The translations under genes and the position numbers were made by a program. DNA of 64,000 bases. Source: Vibrio atypicus (lineage in GTDB: Bacteria > Pseudomonadota > Gammaproteobacteria > Enterobacterales > Vibrionaceae). Shown here in pieces: positions 1 to 9,436 of this stretch. The stretch lies in assembly GCF_009811315.1 (NCBI RefSeq), contig NZ_BLID01000002.1:419831-483830 (forward strand), written 5' to 3'. The notes below the pieces were generated by a model. That model worked only from the letters and a program-made list of their open reading frames with translations, did not search any database and had not been told where the DNA came from. The first letter of the stretch is position 1. Every line of letters begins with the position of its first letter.

Positions 1-310
1 CAATGAGTGCAAAGCGAGTTTCTTGATCTAACTCTCTAAGTTGAGAGGTAAAATCGTAAAGTGAAGCAGATTCTTGGCTGCTGGTATTGGCTCTTGCCAG
101 CAGTGCCTGAGCGTTATTGGGTTCTAAGTTCAATAGCTTAGACAGCAGTCTCAGTTTTGCTTCTTTTTCTTCTTCTCCTACTTGGTGGTCAGCGCCTGCC
201 ACTTCACACAACAAGCACGCGATCGCTAGATTAGGATCGGTGGCTGAGTGGTTACCTAGATCGTTACCTTCAAGAAGCTGTTTAAAAAGCTTAGTAATAG
301 AATTCAACAT
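1..310 (-). CDS. TerB-like protein, 3' end cut by window edge
   Basis: The first 103 residues are visible, starting at an ATG whose complement is at 308-310; the C-terminus lies beyond the left edge. The segment LLCEVAGADHQVGEEE, near residue 33, has the layout of the TerB/DjlA-type acidic helical domain (hydrophobic helix, then a D..V..EE motif). TerB-like proteins are associated with metal or stress responses, but their biochemical role is generally unknown. It follows the PhoD-like gene on the same strand after 78 bases and is probably the third gene of that operon. The family call is by motif only; the substrate or partner is unknown. Confidence 0.7.
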   Translation of the reverse strand, partial: MLNSITKLFKQLLEGNDLGNHSATDPNLAIACLLCEVAGADHQVGEEEKEAKLRLLSKLLNLEPNNAQALLARANTSSQESASLYDFTSQLRELDQETRFALI

Positions 311-388
311 CGTTGCTGCCTCAATTTGTTCTCTATGAGTTATAGATAAGGATTATTGAAGCCGATCACAAGCCTCTTTACAGAAACC

Positions 389-2296
389 TTACTTTTCTTC
401 GATTGGTAGAAACTCAATTTCGGTGTGTTTACCTGTCAAAATAGAGATACGTGTAGGCTTTCCGTGCTCGTCGAGCTTAAGCTCCCCAATAGCACTGGTA
501 TTGACCAGTCGACGTACACCCGGTGTGTTTGGGTCTCGCTTCTTTATTTTAAGTCGTTTACGTTTGGTCAAGAAGTTGAGAGGTGAGCGAGGTGAGTAAA
601 GTAACCTATCGGTATGATCGCAAATTCCTAGTAGAGGCTCTGGAAACTGATTTTTAAAGCCGCTGCAGGTGATTTGGTAGATATTAGGGCTGCTTTTGCG
701 AAAGCGCAGTTTAATATCGTAGGCAAAGGAGTAGTGAACATCGCCAGACAAAATCACAAAATTGGTTGGAGTTTTCGTGTGTGTAAATATGCTCAACAAG
801 GTATTGGCACTGCCTGGGTGTGCCATCCAGTTTTCTGCATCGATTACTAATGGTTGTCCTAGAGTTGTCATCCCTTTTTGCAGTGTTTCAATGAACTTTA
901 CCCCAAACATGGGTGCTGCTGAAACGATAATGACTTTATCTTGATGCATGAGTTCATGCTGAAACTCAATCATCGCCTCCCAGTCCATGAGGCCCGATGG
1001 TTTGTTCATACGGGATTCTGAGCGCCAACGTCGAGTTCGCGTATCGAGCACGACTACTTTCGGCGAGGTATGAATGGTGTAATGCCACCTTTCAAAACTG
1101 TACAGGTATTGAATGAATATGTCTTGAGTGTTTGCTGACGCGGATTCAAAATATTTTGTCGCGACATCCAGAAACTCTTGATTGAAGTTATCTGGCTCGT
1201 TGCCCCAACCTTGACACAGCCAATAGGCAATTAACCCGTTACCTATGATGCGCTTAGAAAATGGGTTCTCGTAAGCGGCTTTTTCCCAGCCTATCGTAAG
1301 GTTCCAATCATCAGTGACATCGTGATCATCGAAAATCATGTAAGTCGGGATGTGAGCAAATAAACGTTGAACGTTAGGTAACCCTGAAACAAACTCATCA
1401 ATAATCGCTTTTTCATCACGCCACTTTTGCTGCCAACTAGGGCTCAGCTTTTTACCACTATGAGTGAACGCTTTGTCTTGTAAGCGGCTAGAATTGATCG
1501 CAGCCCAAAGGCTTGGTGACCAAACCAATAGATACATAGCGAAAAATTCGGAGAAGGTCACTAGGTGATTTTCACATTCTCGTGAGCTGAAAATAGGTGT
1601 ATTACGGTGAGGTAATAGACGCGTAAGCCAATGCCCGTCATCAACATAGTGGGGCAAGATCTTATCGCGGCCATAGTAAAATTCAGGGTGTTGACGCAGT
1701 TCATTACAGTCTTGAATCGGGCTATCAACAAATGTTTCTTTAGGTAACCCCAATAGATCGATGACTTGATCAATGGCATCCAGAGTAGGGCCCGCGACAT
1801 GGTCGGCGTAAATCTGGTCCCCACTCATCATCAATAAGTCAGGGCGTTGCTCTATCGCTTGCAGTTCAATTTTTTTGTCTGCTGCTACAAGTGCATCGGG
1901 GCTTGGATGATGAGGGTTACGACAAGAGCCGTGCAATACATAATCCGCTTTGGTGGAAATAATCAGGCTAGGGCGGTTTTCATCACGATAGAGTATATGA
2001 GGTACGAGCTTGGACAACTTACCGTACTGAGTTTCAAAGTCATAACTTAGTGCCGTATTGGCTAGGAAGTCGAAACGAAAATCAGCTAAGGTGACATACG
2101 CTTGTGTGCCCACCTGAATCGATTGACAATCTTCTAGGTTAGCTGAGTATATTTCGCCGTCATCAATCGAGTGAAAAAGTGTAAATTGGCCGCTAAGTGG
2201 TTCACTGGTGACTAGCCAAAAAACAAGTTGGCTTGGCGTTGCTTTACGTAGAATAGGACCGGCGATTACAAACGGTAAGTTCTCAGGTGTCATCAT
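389..2296 (-). CDS. PhoD-like metallophosphatase, apparently cytoplasmic
   Basis: A 635-residue protein with the calcineurin-like/PhoD metal-binding blocks: HGSCRNP (122-128), SGDQIYAD (158-165), IFDDHDVTDDW (321-331) and LSGDVHYSF (516-524). These supply the Asp, His and Asn ligands of a two-metal phosphodiesterase or phosphomonoesterase site. PhoD from Bacillus is exported through Tat; here the N-terminus has no twin-arginine or Sec signal, so the enzyme probably stays in the cytoplasm and its substrate is open. The start codon overlaps the stop of the upstream gene by 4 bases (ATGA), implying translational coupling, and a TerB-like gene follows. A second ATG directly follows the first. Confidence 0.85.
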   Translation of the reverse strand: MMTPENLPFVIAGPILRKATPSQLVFWLVTSEPLSGQFTLFHSIDDGEIYSANLEDCQSIQVGTQAYVTLADFRFDFLANTALSYDFETQYGKLSKLVPHILYRDENRPSLIISTKADYVLHGSCRNPHHPSPDALVAADKKIELQAIEQRPDLLMMSGDQIYADHVAGPTLDAIDQVIDLLGLPKETFVDSPIQDCNELRQHPEFYYGRDKILPHYVDDGHWLTRLLPHRNTPIFSSRECENHLVTFSEFFAMYLLVWSPSLWAAINSSRLQDKAFTHSGKKLSPSWQQKWRDEKAIIDEFVSGLPNVQRLFAHIPTYMIFDDHDVTDDWNLTIGWEKAAYENPFSKRIIGNGLIAYWLCQGWGNEPDNFNQEFLDVATKYFESASANTQDIFIQYLYSFERWHYTIHTSPKVVVLDTRTRRWRSESRMNKPSGLMDWEAMIEFQHELMHQDKVIIVSAAPMFGVKFIETLQKGMTTLGQPLVIDAENWMAHPGSANTLLSIFTHTKTPTNFVILSGDVHYSFAYDIKLRFRKSSPNIYQITCSGFKNQFPEPLLGICDHTDRLLYSPRSPLNFLTKRKRLKIKKRDPNTPGVRRLVNTSAIGELKLDEHGKPTRISILTGKHTEIEFLPIEEK

Positions 2297-2661
2297 TGCT
2301 CTGTAGGGTCGTTGGGTACGTCTGGGTCTTCAAGAATTTCGATTACTTCCGAGCTTGATAGCTCATGGCCCATTAAGAATAACGCGAGCATAGCATCTGC
2401 TTTGGTTTTAGTGTCAGAGCTTTCATCTAACATCTGTTCAAAGCGGTGTCGGATCATTTCAATTTCGTGCTCAACAAAGCCGCGACCTTCTTCCTCTCCT
2501 TGAGAATCCTCTGGTGCAGAGTCAAATTCCAAAAACAGTAATTCACCGTCAAGTTGGGTGCCAACTAAACGCTCGGGTAACCACATTTCACCGCAGACAA
2601 CTTCAGGATCGATGTCTTTAGGAAGAGATTCTAGTAAATTCTTTAACTTTGATGCTTTCAC
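2293..2661 (-). CDS. small acidic protein, first gene of the PhoD/TerB operon
   Basis: A 122-residue protein rich in Glu and Asp with no signal peptide or membrane segment. The N-terminal half (MKASKLKNLLESLPKDIDPE...) leads into a beta-prone stretch, and the C-terminal half looks helical with an amphipathic EHEIEMIRHRFEQML segment near residue 65. I do not recognise a family. Its stop overlaps the start of the PhoD-like gene, so the two are surely co-transcribed and probably work together. It is divergent from the outer-membrane protein gene at 2771, with about 110 AT-rich bases between them holding both promoters. Confidence 0.75.
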   Translation of the reverse strand: MKASKLKNLLESLPKDIDPEVVCGEMWLPERLVGTQLDGELLFLEFDSAPEDSQGEEEGRGFVEHEIEMIRHRFEQMLDESSDTKTKADAMLALFLMGHELSSSEVIEILEDPDVPNDPTEQ

Positions 2662-2770
2662 AATTAAATGATATAGGAGAACATATATTCTTATTTTAAC
2701 GACGAATTACTATTAATCATAAGCATTAAGTGACTCAATAGGTCAAATATTGAGCCTTCAGGACAAAAAA

Positions 2771-4099
2771 ATGATAAATCAGTGGAAAATTTGCCGCGTA
2801 GCAGTGGGTATTGGCGCAGCATGTCTTTCAACAACATTGTTTGCAGCGGAATCAAAATCGATCAGTGAGCAAGAGTGGGGTATCGCTGCCATGTATCGAA
2901 CGGGGTCGATTCCGTTTAATACAGAGGGTGGTGATCAAACAGTAAGCACTTTTGTACCAATGATGTATTTCGAGAACGATTATGTGTTCATCGATGGTAC
3001 TGAAGGTGGGATACATTTATATGAATCAGACGATGAAAAGTGGCAGCTAAATGCACTGACTCGTCTAAGGTTTGTTGATATTCCTAAGTCTTATCAGAAT
3101 ATTAATGAAGGGGACTCCGCTGATTTCGGTTTGCAAGCGCGCTATAAAATGGATGAGAGCTGGCATATTGATACCGAGTTTATGACCGATGATGAGTATC
3201 GTCTTCATGGTAACTTCCGTGTGTCAGGAGAGTTTGAATCTGGAGATTGGGAGTTTAAGCCGAGTGTTACTTTGCGCTACAAAGAAGCAGAGTTTAACAG
3301 CGTTTACTATGGTTTCTCTGAGTATGGCGGTGACCGAGTCGGCGCTGGTATGGATGTAAATATCGGAATTGATGCGCGTTACCACGTCATTTCTAATCTC
3401 TACTTGTTAGGCTCTACTAGCGTGACTCGTCTTGATGACAATGCTTACAGTTCATCAATTGTGGAAGACCGTTTTGAAGGTGAGTTTTTTGTTGGTTTTG
3501 GTTTCTTCAACGATAAAACCAAAGCGCCTAAATCTGAGTTAACTAACAAGCGTTATTGGCGTGTGGCTCATGGTTGGGCGACACCTTCAAATATTGGAGA
3601 GATTTTCGCGTTTGAAAGCGAAAAAGATAAATACAACAACCAGTTAACGTCATTGTTTTATGGGCATCCATTAACGGATGAACTGTTTGGATTACCACTC
3701 GATATTTATGTGACGCCAGGTATTGTTCACCATTGGTCTTCAGATGTGCAATCAGCCAGCACCGAGTATGTTGCTGCCATTAAAGCGTATTACACCATAG
3801 ATTGGCCAACCAAGTGGCGCTTTGGTGTTGCGGAAGGCCTGTCTTACATCGATAACGTTACTTATATCGAACAAGACGAAATGGATAGAAAAGGCTATAC
3901 CGCGAGCCACTTATTGAACTATCTGGATTTCTCATTTGATGTGAATATGGGTGACCTGTTTAACGCACCTGAACTCAATAACATGTGGTTTGGTTACTCA
4001 TTGCATCACCGCAGCGCTATTTTTGAAAAAGCATCTCAGTTCGGTCGAATTAAAGGTGGCAGTAACTACAATACGGTCTACTTGCAGTTTGATTTCTAA
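2771..4099 (+). CDS. MipA/OmpV-like outer-membrane beta-barrel protein
   Basis: 442 residues from the ATG at 2771, chosen over an upstream in-frame TTG (2750) because CAGGA lies about 8 bases before the ATG and a normal signal peptide then follows (MINQWKICRVAVGIG..., ending at ALFAAES-like cleavage TLFAAES). The mature N-terminal half has the MipA/OmpV look (EWGIAAMYRTGSIPF, then FVPMMYFENDYVFIDGTEGG). The protein is longer than the usual 250 residues of that family: a second half with alternating aromatic strands ends in a terminal Phe, typical of outer-membrane barrels. The last part (YSLHHRSAIFEKASQFG) recalls PagL-type lipid A deacylase barrels but the similarity is weak. A strong terminator follows at 4120. 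Confidence 0.75.
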   Translation: MINQWKICRVAVGIGAACLSTTLFAAESKSISEQEWGIAAMYRTGSIPFNTEGGDQTVSTFVPMMYFENDYVFIDGTEGGIHLYESDDEKWQLNALTRLRFVDIPKSYQNINEGDSADFGLQARYKMDESWHIDTEFMTDDEYRLHGNFRVSGEFESGDWEFKPSVTLRYKEAEFNSVYYGFSEYGGDRVGAGMDVNIGIDARYHVISNLYLLGSTSVTRLDDNAYSSSIVEDRFEGEFFVGFGFFNDKTKAPKSELTNKRYWRVAHGWATPSNIGEIFAFESEKDKYNNQLTSLFYGHPLTDELFGLPLDIYVTPGIVHHWSSDVQSASTEYVAAIKAYYTIDWPTKWRFGVAEGLSYIDNVTYIEQDEMDRKGYTASHLLNYLDFSFDVNMGDLFNAPELNNMWFGYSLHHRSAIFEKASQFGRIKGGSNYNTVYLQFDF

Positions 4100-4119
4100 C
4101 GCTTGAAATGAACGAACAG

Positions 4120-4152
4120 CGCCCACCACCGAAAGGTTGTGGGCGTTTTTTT
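4120..4152 (+). terminator. intrinsic terminator after the OmpV-like gene
   Basis: The stem CGCCCAC/GTGGGCG, with additional inner pairing around a GAAA loop, is followed by eight T residues. Confidence 0.9.
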
Positions 4153-4219
4153 TCAATCGACCAAATAGCTTGTGATACAATTCGCCCAGTTTTATGTAAT
4201 GAAAAGAATAGGAAACGCT

Positions 4220-7200
4220 TTGACTTCGTCACAGCCAAAAAAAATCGCCGCACCTGAAGAGAAAGCTCAGGCTAATAGCACGGCGTCTCTTCGCAAGGCA
4301 CTCGAACAGTGCATGCTGAAAGATAGATTTCGTTTAAGTAAGCGTATTGCTGGGGCAAGCAAGATTAAAAAAGAAGCCTCGCGTAACGCCGTGTTTGACG
4401 AAATAGCATTAGATATTGCCAAATCAATGATGGATGTTGAGCAGCGAGCGAGCGAGCGTCCAACTATCGAATATCCTGAAATCTTACCTGTTAGCCAAAA
4501 GCGTGACGACATTGCAAAAGCAATTGAAGAGAATCAAGTGGTTATCGTCGCAGGTGAAACAGGCTCGGGTAAAACGACCCAGCTACCCAAAATTTGTGCA
4601 GAGCTTGGCCGTGGCAAGTTTGGTCTGATTGGCCACACCCAGCCACGTCGTCTTGCGGCTCGCTCGGTTGCTAACCGCATTGCCGAAGAGATGGAAACCA
4701 AGCTCGGCGAATTTGTCGGCTATAAGGTTCGATTTAACGACCAGATCTCTGAGAACACGCAAGTTAAATTGATGACAGACGGTATCTTGCTGGCTGAGAT
4801 TCAACATGACCGTTTTCTAAATCAATATGACACCATCATTATCGATGAAGCGCACGAGCGCAGCTTAAACATCGATTTTATCTTGGGTTATCTAAAAGAG
4901 TTGCTACCACGCCGACCTGACCTAAAAGTGATCATCACATCGGCAACTATCGACCCAGAGCGATTCTCAAAGCACTTTAGCAATGCGCCGATTATTGAAG
5001 TATCAGGTCGTACTTACCCAGTTGAAACTCGCTACCGCCCATTACGTGGTGACGACGATGTCGATCGTGATCAGCTTGAAGGTATTTTCGAAGCCGTAGA
5101 TGAGCTTTGCGATGAAGGCTTGGGTGACATCCTAATTTTCATGAATGGTGAACGTGAGATCCGCGACACCGCAGGTGCACTTTCAAAACGTAATCTGAAA
5201 AGCACGGAAATTGTCCCGCTTTATGCGCGTTTATCTGCTGGTGAACAGAATAAGATTTTCCAACCACACGCAGGTCGCCGAATTGTACTAGCAACTAACG
5301 TGGCGGAAACCTCGTTAACGGTTCCTGGCATCAAGTACGTGATTGATCCAGGTACAGCGCGCATTAGTCGCTATAGCTACCGTACTAAGGTTCAGCGTCT
5401 TCCAATTGAGCCAGTATCTCAAGCGAGTGCTAACCAGCGTAAAGGTCGATGTGGTCGTGTGGAAGAGGGTATCTGTATTCGCTTGTACGCGGAAGAAGAT
5501 TTCGAGTCACGCCCGGAGTTTACTGATCCAGAGATCCTGCGTACTAACTTAGCATCGGTTATCTTGCAGATGACGGCACTGGGGCTGGGTGATATTGAAG
5601 CTTTCCCATTCGTTGAAGCGCCAGATAAACGCAACATCCAAGACGGTGTGAGATTGCTTGAAGAGCTGGGTGCAATCAACCCTGCAGCGAAAGATCCAAA
5701 AAAACGCTTAACGCCAACTGGACGACAACTTGCGCGTTTGCCTATCGATCCGCGATTGGCACGTATGGTTTTGGAAGCGCCTAAATATGGCGCCCTGAAA
5801 GAGCTGATGATCATCGCCTCTGCACTATCTATTCAAGATCCACGAGAGCGACCAAGTGACAAGCAACAATCGTCTGACGATAAACATCGTCGATTCTTCC
5901 ATGAAGAGTCGGACTTTCTTACGTTTGTTAACTTGTGGGATTACATTCAGAAGCAGCAAAAAGATCTATCGAGCAATCAGTTCCGTAAACAATGCAAACA
6001 GGACTACTTAAACTACTTGCGAGTTCGTGAGTGGCAAGATGTTTACTTCCAAGTGCATCAGTCGATGCGCGAAATGGACTTTAAACTCAATAGCGAGCCA
6101 GCAAATTACCAAAGTGTTCATAGTGCGATTTTGGTTGGTTTGCTTTCACACATTGGTATGAAAGATCAGGAAAAGAATGATTATCAGGGTGCTCGTAACG
6201 CTCGTTTCCATATTTTTCCTGCGTCTGGCCTGTTTAAGAAGCAACCTAAATGGATCATGTCTGCTGAGCTGGTGGAAACTTCAAAACTCTGGGGTCGCAT
6301 TATTGCCAAAATCCAACCAGAGTGGATTGAGCCGCTAGCGAAGCACTTGATCAAGCGTAGCTACAGTGAGCCGCATTGGTCTAAGAAGCGTGCCGCAGTG
6401 ATGGCTCATGAAAAAGTGATGCTATATGGAGTGCCGATCGTACCGAAGCGTTTGGTGAACTATGGCAGTATCGATCCTGTTGTGAGTCGCGAGCTGTTTA
6501 TTCGTAGTGCACTGGTAGAAGGGGAGTGGGAAACCAAACACGCTTTCTTTAAACAAAACCGTAAATTGCTACAAGAAGTTGAAGAGCTAGAACATAAATC
6601 TCGTCGTCGTGACATCCTTGTGGATGATGATGAGCTGTTTGATTTCTATGACCAACGTGTTGGTACAGAAGTCGTGTCAGGAAAACACTTTGATACATGG
6701 TGGAAGAAAGCGTCAAAAGAAAACAGCGAACTGCTTAACTTTGAAAAAGAGATGCTGTTTAAAGGCGATGCAAGCCATGTTACAGATTTAGATTATCCAA
6801 ACTTCTGGCATCAAAACGGCCTCAAGCTGAAATTGAGCTATCAATTTGAACCGGGTGAAGATAACGATGGTGTGACAGTGCATTTGCCACTACCGATCCT
6901 TAACCAAGTAGAACCTTCTGGTTTTGATTGGCAGATCCCAGGTTTACGCCATGAGTTGGTGGTGAGTTTGATTAAAGCGTTGCCGAAGACGATTCGTAAG
7001 AATTTTGTTCCTGCGCCAAACTATGCTGATGCGTTCTTAGCTCGAACTACGCCAATGGAAGCGCCACTCCTCGATTCGTTAGAGAAAGAACTTCGTCGTA
7101 TGACAGGGGTTGAAGTACTGCGTGAGGATTGGAAGTTAGACCAAGTTCCTGATCACTTAAAAGTAACCTTCCGTGCAGTAGATCACCGCAATCGCAAGCT

Positions 7201-8149
7201 GAAAGAACATCGTGATTTGCATGAGCTCAAAGACAGCCTAAAAGATAAGGTTCAAGAGACACTGTCGAAAGTTGCTGATGACGATATTGAACAACAGGGA
7301 TTGCATACTTGGAGCTTTGGCGAGTTGCCTAAAGTGTATCAGCAAAAACGTGGTGGTTATGAAGTGAAAGCGTATCCGGCGATTGTTGATAGTAAAGACA
7401 GCGTTGAAATTAAGCTTTACGAAACCGAGCAAGAGCAGATCTCCGCAATGAAAGCAGGTCAGCGTCGTTTGGTTTTACTTAACGTGCCATCTCCGATTAA
7501 GTATTTACACTCAAACCTGCCGAATAAGTCCAAATTGGGCCTCTATTTTAACCCTTATGGAAAAGTTCTGGATCTTATCGATGACTGTATCGCTTGTGGT
7601 GTTGATAAGCTGATTGAAGAAAAAGGCGGTTTGGTTTGGGAAGCAGAGCAGTTTGAAGCGCTGAAAGAACACGTTCGCGCTGAACTGGGTGATACCGTAG
7701 TAGACATTGCTCAGCAGGTCGAGACAATTTTGACGACCGCGTTCAATATCAATAAAAAATTAAAAGGTAGAATAGACTTCAGCATGGCTTTTGCGTTGTC
7801 AGATATTAAAGCGCAAATCGAAAGCCTTATCTTTAAAGGTTTTGCAACAGAGTGCGGTTGGAAGCGTCTGCCAGATATCTTGCGATACATGAAAGCGATT
7901 GAACGTCGAATGGAGAAATTGCCGACGGATCCAAATAAAGACCGATTGCACATGCTTAAGATTGAAACTGTGGCAAGTGACTATAAAGAGCTGCTGAACA
8001 AGATCCCGAAAGGTGTTGCTGTTCCTGACAACGTCAAAGAAGTACGTTGGATGCTGGAAGAGCTCAGAGTCAGTTATTTTGCTCAACAGCTTGGTACCCC
8101 TTATCCGGTATCAGATAAGCGCGTTAAAAATGCAATAGATGCTTGTTAG
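4220..8149 (+). CDS. hrpA: ATP-dependent DEAH-box RNA helicase HrpA
   Basis: About 1309 residues from a TTG at 4220; AGGA six bases upstream favours this start, although an in-frame ATG at 4199 and an open frame back to 4172 exist. Residues 112-119 are the Walker A GETGSGKT, 209-212 the DEAH box, 241-243 SAT, followed by helicase motifs V and VI (TNVAETSLTVPG, QRKGRCGR), then the helicase-associated, OB-fold and long DUF3418-type C-terminal regions. The length and order match E. coli HrpA (about 1300 residues), which acts on stalled ribosomes and mRNA. Monocistronic, preceded by a terminator; no clear terminator follows the stop. Confidence 0.96.
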   Translation: MTSSQPKKIAAPEEKAQANSTASLRKALEQCMLKDRFRLSKRIAGASKIKKEASRNAVFDEIALDIAKSMMDVEQRASERPTIEYPEILPVSQKRDDIAKAIEENQVVIVAGETGSGKTTQLPKICAELGRGKFGLIGHTQPRRLAARSVANRIAEEMETKLGEFVGYKVRFNDQISENTQVKLMTDGILLAEIQHDRFLNQYDTIIIDEAHERSLNIDFILGYLKELLPRRPDLKVIITSATIDPERFSKHFSNAPIIEVSGRTYPVETRYRPLRGDDDVDRDQLEGIFEAVDELCDEGLGDILIFMNGEREIRDTAGALSKRNLKSTEIVPLYARLSAGEQNKIFQPHAGRRIVLATNVAETSLTVPGIKYVIDPGTARISRYSYRTKVQRLPIEPVSQASANQRKGRCGRVEEGICIRLYAEEDFESRPEFTDPEILRTNLASVILQMTALGLGDIEAFPFVEAPDKRNIQDGVRLLEELGAINPAAKDPKKRLTPTGRQLARLPIDPRLARMVLEAPKYGALKELMIIASALSIQDPRERPSDKQQSSDDKHRRFFHEESDFLTFVNLWDYIQKQQKDLSSNQFRKQCKQDYLNYLRVREWQDVYFQVHQSMREMDFKLNSEPANYQSVHSAILVGLLSHIGMKDQEKNDYQGARNARFHIFPASGLFKKQPKWIMSAELVETSKLWGRIIAKIQPEWIEPLAKHLIKRSYSEPHWSKKRAAVMAHEKVMLYGVPIVPKRLVNYGSIDPVVSRELFIRSALVEGEWETKHAFFKQNRKLLQEVEELEHKSRRRDILVDDDELFDFYDQRVGTEVVSGKHFDTWWKKASKENSELLNFEKEMLFKGDASHVTDLDYPNFWHQNGLKLKLSYQFEPGEDNDGVTVHLPLPILNQVEPSGFDWQIPGLRHELVVSLIKALPKTIRKNFVPAPNYADAFLARTTPMEAPLLDSLEKELRRMTGVEVLREDWKLDQVPDHLKVTFRAVDHRNRKLKEHRDLHELKDSLKDKVQETLSKVADDDIEQQGLHTWSFGELPKVYQQKRGGYEVKAYPAIVDSKDSVEIKLYETEQEQISAMKAGQRRLVLLNVPSPIKYLHSNLPNKSKLGLYFNPYGKVLDLIDDCIACGVDKLIEEKGGLVWEAEQFEALKEHVRAELGDTVVDIAQQVETILTTAFNINKKLKGRIDFSMAFALSDIKAQIESLIFKGFATECGWKRLPDILRYMKAIERRMEKLPTDPNKDRLHMLKIETVASDYKELLNKIPKGVAVPDNVKEVRWMLEELRVSYFAQQLGTPYPVSDKRVKNAIDAC

Positions 8150-8200
8150 GTATGTAATTTGCATTAAAATTAGCAAAGGGTAGTTTTTTGACGGAAATTG

Positions 8201-8229
8201 GCAGTGGATTGCCGCTCAGCTTCCACTGC
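8201..8229 (+). other. stable hairpin in the 5' leader of the small barrel gene
   Basis: Inverted repeat GCAGTGGA (8201-8208) and TCCACTGC (8222-8229), an 8-bp perfect stem with a 13-base loop, lies 26 bases before the ATG at 8256. There is no T tract, so it is not a standard terminator. It may stabilise the mRNA or be a site for an antisense RNA, as is common in outer-membrane protein messages; that is inference. Confidence 0.5.
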
Positions 8230-8255
8230 GAACGGATACTTAAAGAAGGTTAACT

Positions 8256-8753
8256 ATGAAAAAGACACTACTAGCGCTAGCTCTGATTGGCGCATCGGCA
8301 ACAGCTTCTGCGGACTCTTGGATTTACGGTAGTGCAAGTGTCGGCCAAGCAGATGTGGGTGGAGAAACGGCTTCCTCGTACAACATCCATGTGGGTACAG
8401 GTATTCTTCCATTTATTGGTTTAGAAGCCGGTTATCAGACGTTTGGCGAGTTTACTGATGCACGTTACGATGGCAAAGACCTAGATTTGGAAGGTTCTGC
8501 TATCTATTTTGCGGCAAAACCAAGTATCGATTTTGGTCCACTCCATGTTTACGCGAAAGCGGGCTTACACTCTTACAAAATCGAAGACAGTAGCGCGAAC
8601 TTTAAAGAAGAAGAGATCGACATGATGTATGGCGTAGGTGCCGAGTACTTCATGGCTGGTCCAATTTCTTTGGGTGCGAGCTACAGCGTATTCTCTATGA
8701 AAGAAGATGATGTGAAGAACTTTTCGATTAACGCGACGTTCCACTTCCTATAA
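8256..8753 (+). CDS. small outer-membrane beta-barrel protein, paralogue 1
   Basis: 165 residues with a clear signal peptide (MKKTLLALALIGASATASA, cleavage before DSW) and a mature part of alternating strands ending in NATFHFL, the C-terminal aromatic typical of BAM-assembled barrels. The size fits an eight-stranded OmpA/Ail/OmpW-like barrel. GAAGGT lies five bases before the ATG. The next gene, 98 bases downstream, is a paralogue sharing HVGTGILPFIGLEAGY and AAKPSIDFGPLH. An independent terminator separates the two. Such proteins often serve in adhesion or serum resistance, but nothing here fixes a function. The acfA-type colonisation factors of vibrios are one possible relative. Confidence 0.8.
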   Translation: MKKTLLALALIGASATASADSWIYGSASVGQADVGGETASSYNIHVGTGILPFIGLEAGYQTFGEFTDARYDGKDLDLEGSAIYFAAKPSIDFGPLHVYAKAGLHSYKIEDSSANFKEEEIDMMYGVGAEYFMAGPISLGASYSVFSMKEDDVKNFSINATFHFL

Positions 8754-8776
8754 TTAGGCACTCTTCTTGAGATGAA

Positions 8777-8807
8777 ATACCCAGCAGAGTGGCTGGGTAT
8801 TTTTATT
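8777..8807 (+). terminator. intrinsic terminator between the barrel paralogues
   Basis: Stem ATACCCAGC/GCTGGGTAT with a six-base loop is followed by TTTTATTT. It makes the two paralogues separate transcription units, apart from read-through. Confidence 0.9.
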
Positions 8808-8851
8808 TACCTATATGGTATGTTGTTTCTTATGTGTTTGGGATATAAAAA

Positions 8852-9367
8852 ATGAAAAAAACACTTTTAGCTCTTATGGTTATGGGCGTATCAGCGTCTG
8901 CACACGCAGACTCATGGCTTTACGCTGGTATTCAAGGTGGTAAATCTAACTTAGAGAGCGAAAGTTCAACTGCTTATGGTTTGCATGTTGGCACTGGCAT
9001 TCTGCCATTTATTGGCCTTGAAGCGGGTTATTTCAACCATGGTTCGATCGATTTAGAAGCGCGCAATACAAGCGGTAGTGCTGACTTTAGCTCTTTCTAC
9101 GCAGCGGCTAAGCCAAGTATTGATTTTGGTCCTCTACATATTTACGCCAAAGGTGGTATTAACACTTACAACGTAGAATACACTGGTAGCCTAAGCAGTA
9201 TTTCTAATGATTCAGGTGTTGGTCTTATGTACGGTGTAGGTGCGGAATACAACATTTTCCCTGGTCTAACAGTGGGTGCAAGTTACCAGTCGTTTGGCTT
9301 CGAAATTGACGGCAGTGGTAACAACGTTGATAGCTTTACGGTTAACGCGACGCTGCACTTCCTTTAA
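8852..9367 (+). CDS. small outer-membrane beta-barrel protein, paralogue 2
   Basis: 171 residues with a signal peptide (MKKTLLALMVMGVSASAHA, then DSW) and the same barrel framework as the neighbour upstream: shared GTGILPFIGLEAGY, AAKPSIDFGPLH, LMYGVGAEY and the terminal NATLHFL. Differences concentrate in the presumed extracellular loops (around residues 28-38, 60-75 and 105-120), the pattern expected after tandem duplication and surface-loop divergence. The ribosome-binding site is weak (GGGAT). A bidirectional terminator follows. Function unknown. Confidence 0.8.
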   Translation: MKKTLLALMVMGVSASAHADSWLYAGIQGGKSNLESESSTAYGLHVGTGILPFIGLEAGYFNHGSIDLEARNTSGSADFSSFYAAAKPSIDFGPLHIYAKGGINTYNVEYTGSLSSISNDSGVGLMYGVGAEYNIFPGLTVGASYQSFGFEIDGSGNNVDSFTVNATLHFL

Positions 9368-9382
9368 TGAAGTGAAAGAATA

Positions 9383-9414
9383 AAAAATGGCGACCTATGA
9401 GGTCGCCATTTTTA
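9383..9414. terminator. bidirectional intrinsic terminator, barrel gene / yajD
   Basis: The stem AAATGGCGACC/GGTCGCCATTT is flanked by A and T runs on both sides, between convergent genes. Confidence 0.9.
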
Positions 9415-9436
9415 TATTGAGTCATTACTGCGCAAA

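Noticed and set aside
117..338. Open frame of 73 codons on the plus strand at the left edge.
   Set aside because: It runs antisense through the TerB-like gene, has no ribosome-binding site and shows no domain.
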